Below, in pieces: positions 25,641 through 38,859 of a stretch of DNA of 64,000 nt. Position 1 is the stretch's first letter; the number at the start of each line of letters is the position of its first letter. The position numbers and the translations under genes were made by a program. The stretch covers positions 17,546,733-17,610,732 of the forward strand of contig CP099839.1 of the NCBI GenBank assembly GCA_030062745.1, written 5' to 3'. The notes under the pieces were generated by a model. It saw nothing but the letters and a program-made list of their open reading frames with translations. It made no database searches and was not told the origin of the DNA. The DNA comes from Capitulum mitella (taxonomy: Eukaryota > Arthropoda > Thecostraca > Pollicipedomorpha > Pollicipedidae).

Positions 25641-26200
25641 GTTGGACCCCCGCCTTACCTACCCTATGGGCTGCTACACTGCCTGTTTGCTTTCACATCC
25701 TCGTCGGTACGCATCATCTGGTGAGCTATGCCGCCTTTTCAAGTCCTCTCTGTCTCCGTCTCTGTCTCTCTCTCCCTCTCTCGCTGACTCTCTCCGCCTC
25801 TCTGCCCGCCCGCGGCGGCTGGCCGGCCAACAGGAAGCGGCCTGGCCTGGCGACGGGCCCCGTTATGGCCTGGTGACGAGTGAGCCCGGCCACTCATTAA
25901 TTATCAGCGCCCGTGTTTATTTAATCCATCGACAAGGTGTAAGCTGGCGGCGCGGCGCGGCGGTCGGCCGGCGCCGGCCCGCGGCGCCGCGCACAGACCC
26001 GCACACACCCACACATACAAACAGAGCACGAGCGCGCCCTCGGACAGGCACACACCGCGCCACGGAGAGTGTTTTTGCACCGGCACAGCATCACACCGAA
26101 TCGCTGTATTAATTAACAGCTAATTGTTCCATTTCCGGCGGAGCGCTAACGTGCTGGCTCTGGCGGCTTTTTGCGACGTTCAGCGTTGGCGGGCTGTGGG
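25641..26200. other. GC-rich island with CT-rich tract and TAATTA cores
   Basis: A CT-rich tract (about 25744-25812) precedes CpG-rich DNA with TAATTA at 25898-25903 and TTAATTAA at 26109-26116. No coding signal. Confidence 0.35.
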
Positions 26201-28380
26201 CTGCGGTCCACCCCTCTCTTGCCCTCTCTCTTTCTCCCTCCCTCTAAGTGTGAGCACTGTAATTGGAACACTTCCAGTGCATGCACGGTGATGATTCTGA
26301 TGGGATTTTTCTGCTGTTGTTCCCCCACTGCCTGCTGGGTTGTCTGCTCTGCCGGAGCTAATGACAAAGGACTGGATAGCCCGCTCAAGTTGATTTTCAT
26401 GTAAACAGGTACGTATAGCTTTTCAAGGTGATGCCATTCGTGGATGGCACTGAACACACTCCGTAACACATCGGGGTAGCAGCCAGCAGGACAGGCAGGC
26501 CAGCGGCCCTATCAGCTTGGGTAAATTTAGCAGTAGTCTTCATGGAAAGAATCCTGTTCAGCATAGCTCCGGCTCCACCAAACTAAAAACGCCCAAACGC
26601 CGATGTCGCCAGGGTTGATTAAAGCTCAGCTCATATGATTATATGACATATTCAATATTCATATGATTATGGGCGGAACCATTTGCTTTGGGCGGAACCA
26701 CCTGCTTCCACTGTTGTTGCCAGGCCTTTGTGCATTTGCAAGAGTAGCTTTTCAAATAGCGAATCCGTTATGTAATGCAACTTCTTTTTACTGCGCTTTT
26801 ACAGTATTCTTCACTACTTTGGCAGCACGAGCAGTTCATTGATAGTGACCCCCGCCGGACTGTGCGATCTTCAGGCCCAAGGCGCCCACAGACAACCTCC
26901 GAAGCGGCGTCAACAACTCACGACACAATTAAACACCGACGTGAAAGGCTGAGCGCGACAACTGACGTCATAGGCAGCGTGGGCGATATCCACCTATTCT
27001 GCGCAATAAGATCTCCCGGTGCTTTTTGTGACCACATGGCAGAACTTCATACCACAAACTTTATTTGGTGGTTGACTGACTACTATTACGTTTTACCCCT
27101 GCAAAACAAGGCCTCAAGTCCCTTACCTTCAGCATGCGTTGTTTCTCTCGTGGCGGTGAGGCACTGAGGCTGGCTGGCTTCTTGGTGGTTAACACAAGTT
27201 CGTCACACCTGCACAGTCTAAACGGACTAGGCGCTTGTCTTCCCCTTTCTGTCCTATAATGACAAGAAAACACATTTTCATCATCCTTGCTCAAAGCAAA
27301 CGCTCTGACGTAGGAGCATCTAGAAAACGCGGGGTGGCCAAAGACGTTTTTCCAATATGACTTATGTTAAATTTCCCAAGAAGTGGGCGCCATGGCCCCA
27401 TTGCCTCCCCTCCTCCCCCGTTCCTACGTCCATGATCTGACGTAACTTACACTGAAAGCTTTGCATGCGGCGCGTAATGACGTTCATCGTCCGGCAAGCC
27501 TCAACCGTTCGTTCATAGGTCGATTTCAGACACTGTTCATTCAGTTCAAATTAATTATCTCATTTCTGTGCATCCTCATGAGCTCTGGCTGGATGGGATC
27601 ACCATTACCTAAACTGAGGACATCGCAGTTATTGATTGACGTCTGTCCGAAGCATCGAGTAACGAGTAAGTGCTATTAGAATTTACCTAACGACTGTAAG
27701 GAATGCATTTGTACAATCTGGCTCTGCATGATGTTGGTTTTATCACATGCAATCGAAAACAAGGCGTGTTTGTCGTTAATTGACGTGCATGCTTTGCAAA
27801 GAGCTGATAAAAAGCAATGCAAATTCGCAGTCCCGTGTTCCGTCAGACGGACCGGAGGAGGTTTGTCATACTTTTGTACGATTTTCGGGATGACGTTTGT
27901 GGACAGTTTCTGGAAAGAGGAAGGCATCCTGATCTCTAACATTTAACTTAACGTTGCGCTCGGCGGAACCTCAGACCATAGTGAACCAATGCATCTTGTT
28001 ACAACTGCTCTACTAGTACATCTGTTTCAAAGGAAGCGTGCAACCACTGGTCTTCCCCATATAATTGTCATAATATTGTCATAAGGCAGATGGCCGGGAT
28101 CAAGTGAAGAGACTGGCACGGCACTGACAATACCAAAAATGCGCTTTTCTAGCCAAACCCAGTTAACGGCAAAATGGTAACACAGTTGCAACAGTGGACC
28201 ACACATCCCCTGCGATCCAACTGCCTCCGCCGACACTTGAAACACCTAAAATGAAATTTAAATGGGAAAACGCCCTTATCAGTCGCCGCTCGGCCCCTGT
28301 ACCCTAATAGGCAGCCACTGCACCGGTGCCGACCAGTCCCTATCAACGGTGGAGCGTTGTTCTCTCCATCCTCACCGAAT
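26201..28380. other. Non-coding stretch, nothing recognised
   Basis: Mixed composition. Short frames on both strands without family resemblance. A GGGCGGAACCA motif is duplicated at about 26670 and 26691. Confidence 0.45.
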
Positions 28381-29310
28381 CCATTCTCCAACAGCCGCCA
28401 CGGGCTCGCCCGCCAGATCCGTCCTGAGCCGGCCAGCCACCACCTTGGCCGCCAGATCCATCCTCAGCCTGCCGCCGCCGCAGCTTGAACGCCAGATCCA
28501 TCGACAGCGAGCTGGCGCTCAAAGAGTGAGCTGTCAACAGCGCAGCACGCGCCAGCACGGCCAACAATCGGGCAAAGTTTACGACTCCTCTGCAAACAGC
28601 GCTCTTCGCAGCCGTGTGAGAAACTCGGCGCCGGCGTGCGCGCCGTTTCGCGCGCGCACATGGTGGACGGCAGCTGTTGGCCGGTCGCACGGTGCCCTGG
28701 GCGGCGTGCGGCGGCGCGCCGCTGGTCGGGCGGTCGGCGGGGCGCCGCCGGACGGGGGAGGGGCGGCGCGCCCCGCCGCCGCCTGTCATCAGCACAGCTC
28801 GACTGTGTGAACATCTCATTACAGACGGCCGCCGTGGCGCGCCCAATATATGCAAGTTCTCAGCACTGGCAAAATTAAACAGCCTCCAGTGGCCGGGCCG
28901 TAAATCATGTTCTTAGTCTGCATGCGACAAATGTTTATTTTGCTGGTGGGGTTCTCCAGTCGCGAAGATCATCAATCTGCGCAGAAGCCGGCGGCCGGCC
29001 GGCGTTGCGCTCGGCGGCGCGGCCGCCGCCGACACAGCACGGAAGGAACCGCGCTAACAGATCTGTTTGACAGCTTTCTCGGAAGCGGGAGGCGCGGGCT
29101 GAGCGCGGCGTACTGCACGACGTCCAGAAGTCCGGCGGCAGCGCTGGCTTTCAGCGGTCCGTCACCGAGCCGGCGTTTACAGATGTCGGAACGCCGGTGG
29201 CGCGCGGCGCCTTTTGGCGGGAGCAGGCAGAAGGCCGTCCCGACGCCAGCTGGCCGAGGCAGATCGCACCACTCTCTGCGTCGTGCCGGCACGTTTCGGG
29301 CTACGCGAGG
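28381..29310. other. GC/CpG-rich island with a degenerate triplicate
   Basis: CpG-rich DNA. The motif CGCCAGATCC recurs at about 28410, 28450 and 28490, a degenerate 40-bp triplicate. Several overlapping frames are open on both strands (up to 182 codons), none resembling a known protein. Confidence 0.35.
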
Positions 29311-31819
29311 CCACGTATAGCAACTTCTCCCAATCCTGGGCACTCGAAAAGTTTGTTTCGTGGGCGGTGAATTTGTTTAAAAATTGTGTGCGATGTTTTG
29401 CCTTGCTCCAGAAAAGCTTAACATATGCGGTCTAAGACCATTCATGGTTCAGGAGCTACTTCTGTTTCAGAGAAAAAGTAACTGTGTGTGTTCTCTGCCA
29501 GTGGCATGGAGAAGACAGGCCGTGTTTTCCTTGGTCACCTACTCCCCCGTCCACATACAAATATACACACTTCCACAGTGTGCTACATAGCGTTTAGAGT
29601 CGTTGAATGGAAAGAAACCCAACATCCTTCCCTCACAACAATTTGGTTGTGTTGGGCTCTCGGAACACCTGGTTGGATACGTACAACGAAGGAAAAAAAA
29701 CTCTTCACGTCACTGGCCCTCCAGTTGCATGCAAAGAAATCGATCACCGGAAAAAGGACCACCCGGAATTTAACGGTGCTTTAGGACAGGGATTAGGTGA
29801 CATAACATGGGCATGCACTCACCACTTGCAAAAGACAACCCTGTTGAACAGCCGCCTAAGGAAATCAGACTGAGACTGGCGAATTCGTCGGGCAAGTTCG
29901 CCTGGTTGCCCAAACAACTTGCCTACCTTAGCACACACGTCATGATGTTGATGTCATCACCATCGCGTCGGACAAGGAGAGGCAAAAAAGTACTAAATAG
30001 GGTCTCATCATTTTCTGGCTTGATGATCACTTCTTCGACACGTATGGCAAGGGGCTGTACCCTCAGGCGAATGGGGCTCATGAACAACTGTCGCACTCTC
30101 AGGGCTTGATGGAGAGTGTTGCACTGCGGCATCGAAGCCGAAAAAGAAGTGCTTCTAGGTGCAACAAGAGACTCCGTAATATTTATCCACCTACGAAATG
30201 TTTTTGCACAGCTAGTGTCAGGACTGCAAAAATAGGGCCAAGTGGGCAAGGTAGAGGCTAAAATCAGCGGCAAATCAATGCAATGAAGTGGACCTTTCGA
30301 CACTCTGCTCCAGTGAGAAATTTTAATATGCACTAGGGTGGTTTCAAAATTCATACTGAACATCAGTACATTTTGCTGTTGGAGTTAGGGATGTGAGACC
30401 CATTTTGCAGCAGTTCCTAGTCATGCAACGCCAAGTTAAATTATCTGTAGGGCTACTGCAAAAAACGCGGACCACCATCAAACATGAATTCGGTTATGAC
30501 AGCATAACATTGGCATTTCCGTCCCTCGTCTCCTCCTTTGACCACACGGTTTCCAATTCAAAGCTGGGCACATGCCCGCACAGAGCACGTGTCGCTCATG
30601 AAGCACCTCTGAACCTACATAATGTGACCAACGTCTTTCCCTGACACAGTGAGCTAAGTCTGTAAAGACGTTGATGACCGGTCTGTACTTAAGGGGGTCG
30701 GATCATCGCTGTCCAGAGGTGTTGTTTTCACTAGGCAGAACTTGAAAGAGAAAAAAAATATTAATTCACATGTTGCGGTAAGTGGCACTAAATTTCGTCG
30801 ATCATTGTAAAAAGCGCGGGTTCTAACACCGACGACAACACGCAACCTAACAACGTTTACAGCACACTGCATGAGACCTGGCCAAAATGTCAGACATTGC
30901 TTGCAAACTGCGGTTTAGTGCCCCTATTCTCCGAGGTTATCGCATGCAGCCGTCCAGATGTAACATTAACACATGGGGCTATATATCAAGCGGCTAAACG
31001 CTCAAAAATACAGGGCCGGCCAACGTTCATGAATATGCTACGAACCAAGCAATGGGCAAATTTCTGTCATTACCGCAAACTATCGCGTGCAATTTACCAC
31101 GTGCACACAAGCGACGAGGCCAGCTACCTCAAATACGTACCGGTCGTCGGATGCATCACGTTTGCCGGCTCAGGGGTCTTTAAACAAGACGGACCATTTG
31201 ATGCAGCCATCCTTGACTGCGGCGATGCGCCATGGCCTGTCTGGTCCGTACACTTGGCGGTGCCTTTATTGTTTATGGCGGCTACTGGAAGTGAACACCG
31301 GACGACCGTGGCCGTCCGACGCTACGTGCGGTGAAGGGTTCGCATCTTAATGGCCCTTCAACCCAGCGCGCCAAGTAGCCATGATTTTCTTTATTACAGG
31401 CCTAGCTATTGTGGTCACACTTAATGGCAGCTGTAACTTCGTGCTGCCATTTTCTAGCGATTAGTGATACTAGATGTACTCTATTTATTCGTGCTAAACA
31501 AAGAGCCCTGAGCCGTCTCAAGTCCACTTACCGACATTTTGTTTATCCGAATGTATCCAGAGCACGTGATTAGCTGTTCCCGGTTCGGCCGGGGGACGGC
31601 GTTCGTTAGCTGCGTCAGCGCTGGCCCTGCGCGCCATTGTTACGGTGGGCTGTCCAGTATCCATGTCGGCCTGTCGTCCTTCCTACCTCCCGAACTGCCA
31701 TCTTACGGAGACCGAGGTAACCATGTATGGGCTGGCATTTGGAGGGGCGGCCATGCGATGGCTGCGACGCAAAATTATCTCTTAAGAAATTGGCTGAGCT
31801 GTACATGGGAGTTTTCAAA
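29311..31819. other. Non-coding stretch, nothing firm
   Basis: The longest frames are 145 codons on plus (30897-31334) and 146 on minus (29923-30363). Neither shows a recognisable domain, and the second is opposed by open plus-strand frames. They may be decayed transposon sequence or chance. Confidence 0.4.
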
Positions 31820-31997
31820 CAGGGGCGGAGGCCTGCAGAAATAACTGGGGGAGGGACCAAGTGCTAATTACGAGTAATTCTGATGTTTTTGAAGCTATTC
31901 GTTCCATGCACAACCATAGACCTAATGTTAACATTCAAAATTATTGGGGGTGGCCCCGGGGACCGGGCCCCCTATAAACCCCAAGGTTCCACCCATG
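31820..31997. mobile_element. Candidate hAT-like miniature element (about 178 bp)
   Basis: The left end reads CAGGGGCGGAGGCCT, and the right end, inverted, reads CATGGGTGGAACCTT. These are imperfect terminal inverted repeats of the CAGGGGCGGA type common in hAT elements. The flanking 8-mers (TTTTCAAA and GTTTAAAA) agree at 6 of 8 positions, compatible with a worn 8-bp target duplication. No coding capacity. Confidence 0.4.
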
Positions 31998-32190
31998 GTT
32001 TAAAACCGTTTTGGAACTGGAACTAAGTGGTCGCGCCAACATCCTTTAAGCCAGTAAGATAGTTATGACCACTTACAAATTACCCCAGCTAGACTTCGAG
32101 TTCATCTGGGAGACAAAATGCCGATGCTCACTGACAGGGTCTAGACCAACAGGCAGATTCAAGATTATGTACAGCAATGGCTGACTCATG

Positions 32191-32581
32191 ACCTGGCCGC
32201 GGTGTGCGGCTGACGGACCGGAGCAGGCCGCGGTGTGCGGCTGACGGACCGGAGCAGGCCGCAGGTGTGCGGCTGACGGGCCAGAGCAGGCCACGGTGTA
32301 CGGCTGACGGGCCAGAGCAGACCACGGTGTACGGCTGACGGACCAGAGCAGGCTGGAGTGTACGGCTGATGGACCAGAGCAGGCCGCGGTGTACGGCTGA
32401 CGGGCCAGAGCAGGCTGGAGTGTACGGCTGACGGGACAGAGCTGGCTGGAGTGTACGGCTCACGGGCCAGAACAGGCCGCGGTGTACGGCTGACGGACCA
32501 GAGCAGGCCGCGGTGTACGGCTGACGGGCCAGAGCAGGCCGCGGTGTACGGCTGACGGGCCAGAGCAGGCTGGAGTGTACG
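32191..32581. repeat. 31-bp minisatellite, about 13 units
   Basis: Tandem units of about 31 bp containing GAGCAGGCC..GGTGTACGGCTGACGG, with variants (GCCGCGG, GCCACGG, GCTGGAG) and one 32-bp unit. All minus-strand frames stay open across it, giving misleading frames of 157 and 139 codons. Confidence 0.92.
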
Positions 32582-33245
32582 GGGCGCCGGGCGCCGACCA
32601 TCCATCAGCCGGACCGTGACGCGCTGTTTATGGCGGCTCCGCGCGGCCGGTGGGTCGCCGCCCGTGACGCGGCCCAGTCACGCCGGCCGACGCTATTATC
32701 GACACTATTAATTAGGTGCCACTATGCGTTTGCGTCGTCGGCGGAATCGGTGCCGGCCTGTTTACAGAGGCCTGGCGCGGCGAACTGAGACGCTGGTTTA
32801 CATTTGGCCGGCCGCCTGGTCCGGCGTGGCCGCTGGGTCATCGACCCAAGGTCGCACGGGGTGGCAACATGACACGGCCACACCCTCGACGGGCCACACA
32901 GCAGGCGGTTCTGCGTCCACAGCATCGGCCGGGAGCCACGCCTGTCGTCGGTCTGACGTGGAACTGATGTGTTCACGTCACGGTTCATGTGCCTGGGAGA
33001 TGTTGGTCTCAGAAGTGTCCGATATTAATTTAGCTGTTAATTCATCATCTGAGATTTTGTTTATGAAGTGCGTTCAGAAAGTACGAGAACACTCAAATAT
33101 CGCTGGACTCAAATATCGCTGGGATGACCTTGCGTTGGGTTGATGGAAACATGTCGACATGAGCAAGTCAGCTTGTTTCCATATCAAATTTGTTCTCAAC
33201 GGCAGCAAGCATTGAACATTTACTGCAGCCATAACTATAAGTGTA
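32582..33245. other. GC-rich flank of the 31-bp minisatellite
   Basis: CpG-rich to about 33000, with an AT core (CTATTAATTAGG) near 32704-32715. From 33000 the composition falls. No gene recognised. Confidence 0.35.
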
Positions 33246-34335
33246 TTAACCCTCGCCGGGCCGGCCTCCGGATCCACCTTTGCTGGGCCGGACGGACGCA
33301 TTCAAACCCTCAAACCCCAAGATCTCGAGAACTATAGGTTCTACAGACGTGCGAAAGCCCTTGGCAAGACCATAACAAAAAACCTAGTTTTTCAAATAAG
33401 GCCAGTATTAAGGCCACCACAGGTCACGTTAGGTTAAATCACCCTGTTAACATTTTTGGCAGGAAACTTTGATAACCAAATCTTCTAGGTTGCCCAAAAG
33501 AGATAAAAAAGGTAAAAAGAAGCCCTGAATTATCTCTTTGGGGCGGAAAAGGTCACTTGAGGCCAAATTTGACCATTTCAAGGAAAGCGGAAAACCAAGG
33601 CGTAAAATCGTCTTTTGAAAGGCAGGAATATAATTTTTCTGAATGAATAAATATGATTCTTAGCAGGAATACGGCACAAATGTGTCTGGCACGTACATGA
33701 AGTCTGCAACTATCATATTTAAGTCAAACAAGGCCAACCTAGGTCAAGGTATTAACGTCTATACGTCGGGCAGTCATTGGTCAGGCACGGTACACCATAA
33801 TATTCCATAACAATGGTTCATGTAATATCCTTTCTACATGATGAAATCGTGCCCCAAAGAATTTTTCGCGTAAATCACCCATATTCCAGGCAGCGGGCAC
33901 GGCCGCAATGCAAAACCGTAATATTTGTCGGGAAGTTATTTTCGTGACGTCAAGGGTTTTCATTTTGGTGACCTAAAATAACAGGACTGGGACAGTACAA
34001 AATGTATGGAAGGAAGGCAAGGGTAACAAGGTGTGTTCGCAATGAAAACACGCATACTGTTTCAAAAGGTCAAATCAGGCCAACCCAGGTCAAATAGGAA
34101 TGAGTCACCATTGCCAAATATGTTCTTATCATATATGCGAGCTTCTGAAACACATATGAATGCTAGCACACATTCGTCAGACCCTTGGCTTGGACTTTCC
34201 TCCCCCCCCCAGTCATTTACGCAAAACAATATCTCTGTTAAGATTTGGATAAGATCTTATTTTCCACAATACGACGTGGTCTAAATTGGGTCCTTCTTGG
34301 GACTGTGTCCCCCTTCACTTCTTTGGGTCATTGCC
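33246..34335 (+). mobile_element. TTAA-flanked element D1, apparently interrupted
   Basis: It begins at TTAA 33246-33249 with TTAACCCTCGCCGG, followed by GATCTCGAGAACTA (about 33321), the same motif that lies inverted near the end of element C (about 520-534). AGGTCA half-sites recur (about 33419, 33550, 33731, 34066, 34086). No convincing right-hand end is seen before element D2 begins, so D1 is probably truncated or split by D2. No coding capacity. Confidence 0.55.
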
Positions 34336-35553
34336 TTAACCCCATTCCCGCACCCATAACGTTAGGGCGTATTCCCGTATGGAGGCTTATTCCCCCCCCC
34401 CCGAGATCCGGAGAGCTGTCTGTCCGATTTCATCGCAACTAACGGCAATCGATTCGCTGACGTAAACTACATTTTTACTGAAAAGAAGCTTGAAAACCTT
34501 GAAAGAATTAGGAACGGGGGGGGGGGAACATTCAGAGTGGGGTATTTTTTTTGTTTCTGTTTATGTACTTGTATCTTTTTACATTTTTACTGGTTTTTAC
34601 ATAACTCAGATGCTTATGACCGATCAGAATGCAATTTGCATGAATCTATAGCTTATCAAATGGACTTCTCCCATTAGCCCATACGCAGAGGATTTTGAGA
34701 AAATTCATATGTTTTCACAGGTGTGGAGGGAAAGGTTTCCATGAAAACTGAATTTACATTAAACTTAAAGTTTTTTAAGTTTTACCAGTAATGGTACACT
34801 TAAAAGTGCAAATCTCGTGATATGGTTGGTAAAATGTTGGCATAGGTGGCGTTGGGGACATGAAAAAGGAGGAAATGACATTGTAGCATGTTCGTCAGGC
34901 CATCTTACGACCTTTGACCTTTAACGACCTCAAATGACCCAGAGTCACATGGAATAACATTTAGGCTGTTACATAATGTTGCGAAACGTTTTCAGTAATT
35001 CCAATTGGCTATATTTCTTTCAGTACCGTGTATGGTCGTCGAGTTAGGTACACGTGGTATGCGTGCGTACATTTTAGGTCATAGCGCAGTGACGCAAGCT
35101 GATACCAACTTGAAGCTTAAAACACAAGTAAGATAGATTATGATGAGTCATTTGTTTTTCGGACGTTTTATTTTAAACACTGGAGTCAAAAATATTTCCA
35201 TAAAATCAAGTTTTGTCTTCTGACCTTGGCCTGACATTCTTAAGTGACCTCGGATCAACAAAAATACTTCTATATGTGTGCCCGTTTATTTACTTATATA
35301 CTCAAATAACTTTTTAAGTTTTACCTTAAAAGCTGTTTTTGGCGGCCATTTTTATTTCGCCTTGAACAGTGCCAAAAATGGCCTGAGCTACCTCTCAAAC
35401 ACTAAGTCTGATTACGCCCGTGTACAAAACAAAATGACGAAAATTTTGCATAATACGTAGAAAGAATAGATAGAAAATGTGGGAAATGGAGGACAAAAAC
35501 CGGAGGATGAGGGCTTCTGAAGCCCCCTCCCCTCCATGCGGGGAAAGGGTTAA
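34336..35553 (+). mobile_element. TTAA-flanked element D2, complete non-autonomous copy (1218 bp)
   Basis: Bounded by TTAA at 34336-34339 and 35550-35553. The left end TTAACCCCATTCCCGC and the inverted right end TTAACCCTTTCCCCGC match at 13 of 16 positions. A poly-C tract (about 34392) and an inner motif match element C in inverted orientation. TTAA target plus terminal CCC is the piggyBac pattern. No transposase frame is present, so it would need a transposase supplied elsewhere. Confidence 0.65.
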
Positions 35554-38345
35554 TGAGCAGTTGCTCTCCTATAAATTCCATATTTCTACGTATCTACATG
35601 CTTTCTTACGATTCTAGCCTTGTATATCAAGGACCATTCCAACCGAGGTCCCACGAGTTTAAGGAAACGGCAATTACCTCTCTACCCTTCTCTTATGTAC
35701 ACCTCGGCAGGAAACAGTGTTTCAGGTCATAGCCCGCTGGCGACAGTTTACAAATGCTTGGCCTTATGCAATAGTTTATTGTTGATGCATAAACTAGTGT
35801 TTTTTTTTTTTAATAATCAGCTTCAAGGGGAACAACTGTGCTGGAGTGAAAAGTGCGGATGCCTACCATGGGTATTCCTCCGGCGTCCCGACGTTTCGAG
35901 CGTGACCATTCTGTCCCGATGTCCCGTATTATTTTCCGCCATGATCAATGAACTTGTATTGCTTTTGCAAGTAAGCTGAAACACCAGTATCACTACTGTG
36001 AATAAAATAAATACCATCGGTATTTGCTTAATGCACGAATTGTCTGTCGCTTTCTATTTCGGTTTAATTTAGAGTTTCAGGTAACCATGGAGAGTTTATA
36101 GTTGCCACCCGAACTCACCGCTTACTTCGTTAAGCCAGGTTGGTGAGTCCCTTTGCAATCTCTAGTTTGTAACAATACCGACCGTGAGCCAATCCGTCTT
36201 CAGGAGTTATAAATTGGTCTTCACAGTGAATGCAACGTACGTTTTACTTTATGTTCATGTGCGCAATACGTGACATGTGTAACCGTATTTGTTATGATTT
36301 CTGCGTACCTCATATCATCGCCTTCTAAATTCCCTTCCCAAAACAACGAGACCGGAGTTAGGATGCCACACTAAGAGCAAAATGATTATTAAGAACCACA
36401 TTTCTTACTTTTTTTCGACTCGCACGTTACCAGGGTCGCGCACTTTTACCGACGCATGCTGCTCTGTTATTTGTTGCTTCATTTTCTCTGAGAGATGCTA
36501 TTTTCGAGCCGCGCTGGCGCTGGGTTGGAGCCGAGAGCTTGGTTGGACAGAGACCGCTTTGAAAACGAAGTGGCCAATTTTTTCGCCACAAGAACCCCAA
36601 GTTTTGAACCATGCGGTTGTCAGCTGGTTATTCCGGACGCAATTTAAACAGCACCTGCGGCCGCGAAGTTATTCTTTTTGCAAAAAAATCCACATTAGAA
36701 TGCGCAGGACAGGGCAGGGCGAAAAGATGGACTGCGATCGTCGAACCACAGCAAAATGCGATCATGTATTGGGTGGATACTGGGAACAACAGAATTGGCT
36801 ACTCATCCGTGTACTTTTTTATTGCAACAAGCCTGTACCCTCTGTACGATACTGAAGCGGAATCGTTAAGGGTTTCGGGAATGAGTGCATGATGCTCTTC
36901 TCAGCGGCGTGACGGCCGAACCGTGGGAAGGGGGCGTTTCGGTGTCGAAACAAACGAAAGGCGGTACATTGCGCTACACCAAGGTGCTTTTCTAAGTTGC
37001 TGCAATCTCTGGATTGCCAGTAATGGCTTCTGTTCCTAAAAGCGTTCAGAAACAGTTTTTCACATTGTTTCCGTTTGCGTGTAACCCGTGCCACGCGCAT
37101 TAAAACGTGTTGTGCGTCACTCGATTTCCCGTTCAAATTGTCGCTCCAAGCCAGCGTGTGTCGAGTAGATCTGATCCTTGGTTGCCCAGCAAACTGACTG
37201 GAACCGAGACGATGTTTGACGCTGTTTGTGGTTGTTGTCTTGCGCGTAATCCCTGTAGGTTAAAAATCCCCGCAATCATGTAGCAAGCGCCAACGATGGG
37301 TCGCAGAGCCATGAAAATTTGTCGATGCACGGGTAGCGCGCGAGATCTTTCGAACGGTGCGCGGCGCGTGCCGATCCGTCCAGACTGTCTGGAGACTGGA
37401 CAACGGAAAATGTTTGTGGGCGGAAAAATAATCAGACACACTTTACTAAGAAAGTTAAATATATTGCTCATGTTACACATTTTGCTCAAATACTAAAAGA
37501 GCGAAATGCAGGACCTCCAGTGCGTCCGGGTAGCGCTAAACATGTTAAATTCACCACAATACTTAAGACATTTAATGGTGGCTCAATGGGGTTGCCAGCT
37601 AAATTGTAGCATACTGAGGGGGAAAATGTCATCCCTGTCCTCCTAAGGCTCTCCCTAGGTCCCGAAAAGCTTAATATCGCGCTAGATGTATTTGTTTTCA
37701 GTGAATCGATCCCATGTGTCTCTAAATTCCGATGAAAGGGCGTGCCAAGTCAGCCGTATCGCGCAGACCCCAACTCCACTACTCTAGTGCCGCCAGATTT
37801 GTGATACGTTTGTTGTAGGCATCGCACCAGATGGGAATTTCTTCATGTACTCTTCAACTCCATCACACGACTGCCCCTGACCAGCTGATTCTTTTGGTTT
37901 GGGGCCAAATACTCACCTAGTCGTCGCGGAGGAACCGTGAGCTATTAAGTTACTGCTCAAACATACAGAACTTATTATGAGCGAGCACTGTTTGTGCTAT
38001 CTTGTTCTCTTCATACAGGTGTTAAATAGTTTGTCGTTACAGAAAATTGTGGATAAGGGATAAGAGAAAATTGTGGATAAGTTTTTCTATAACATTGGCG
38101 GCATTTCCCTCTCAAAATGCACCCATCATGCACCTCTCACGAGGCTAGTGCTGCATTAAAACCCGAAAACATCACGTGCGAAAACTGCACGAAATCGAAA
38201 TCCGGCAGGAGTTTACCTGAAGCCAGTGTAGGGCTGTCAGGAAAACCATGGCCACCGTGTTTAGCTAAAAGGATTCTCCGCTGGCGAAACAAACGTGTAA
38301 TAGTATCGGCGCCATCGATGTTTATCTAGGGAACTACTGTAGGCA
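35554..38345. other. Non-coding stretch, nothing recognised
   Basis: AT-balanced. Frames of up to 157 codons (36382-36855) are opposed by open frames on the other strand and show no domain. Confidence 0.45.
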
Positions 38346-38616
38346 CTGGCGTATCCGGGGGGAGGGGGGACAACGGAAGCCATGACCCCAAGATGACCAA
38401 AATTGAGCAGAAGTTGGACATTTCTGGGTGCATTTCTGGAAACATTTCTGGAATTTGGAGAATTTAAAGGCAACTTTTACAAAGGAAACTTTGCTTTCAA
38501 AGTTCTTCAGGTAAAAGGAAGAGAAATCCAACGAGATTTTGAAAATTCAGTGTACCCTTTTGGAACTCGCCTGCCCACCCAAGCCGGCAAAAACCAGCGT
38601 TCTGGATCCTCCCCTT
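38346..38616. mobile_element. Possible hAT-like fragment
   Basis: The left end CACTGGCGTATCCGG runs into a G-rich tract. The right end, inverted, reads CAAGGGGAGGATCCAG. Both fit worn hAT-type ends, but no target duplication is visible. Confidence 0.25.
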
Positions 38617-38859
38617 GATTGTGAGCCTCATTCCACCAGAGATTTAGAGGCATTTCAAAGCAGCATGATGATTTAAACAGGTAACTGCAATCAGGTCATG
38701 ATTTGTCGGTGCGCAGTGCAGTAATTTCTTACTTCCGATGCTACTTTGTCGTAAGTTTTCATCCGAAGTGTTAAGGGCACAGATCTCCCTTAAGATCGCA
38801 AATGCCACTGTTGGGCACGAATCAAAAACCCTTTGTCGCCAACACAGCCGCTGGAGCAT

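Noticed and set aside
29923..30363. 146-codon minus-strand frame
   Set aside because: Overlaps open plus-strand frames and shows no transposase or other motif.
30897..31334. 145-codon plus-strand frame in average-composition DNA
   Set aside because: The longest frame outside GC islands and repeats, but no motif, splice context or promoter supports it; left as a chance frame or decayed transposon.
32128..32605. Frames of 157 and 139 codons on the minus strand
   Set aside because: They are readings of the 31-bp minisatellite in two frames.
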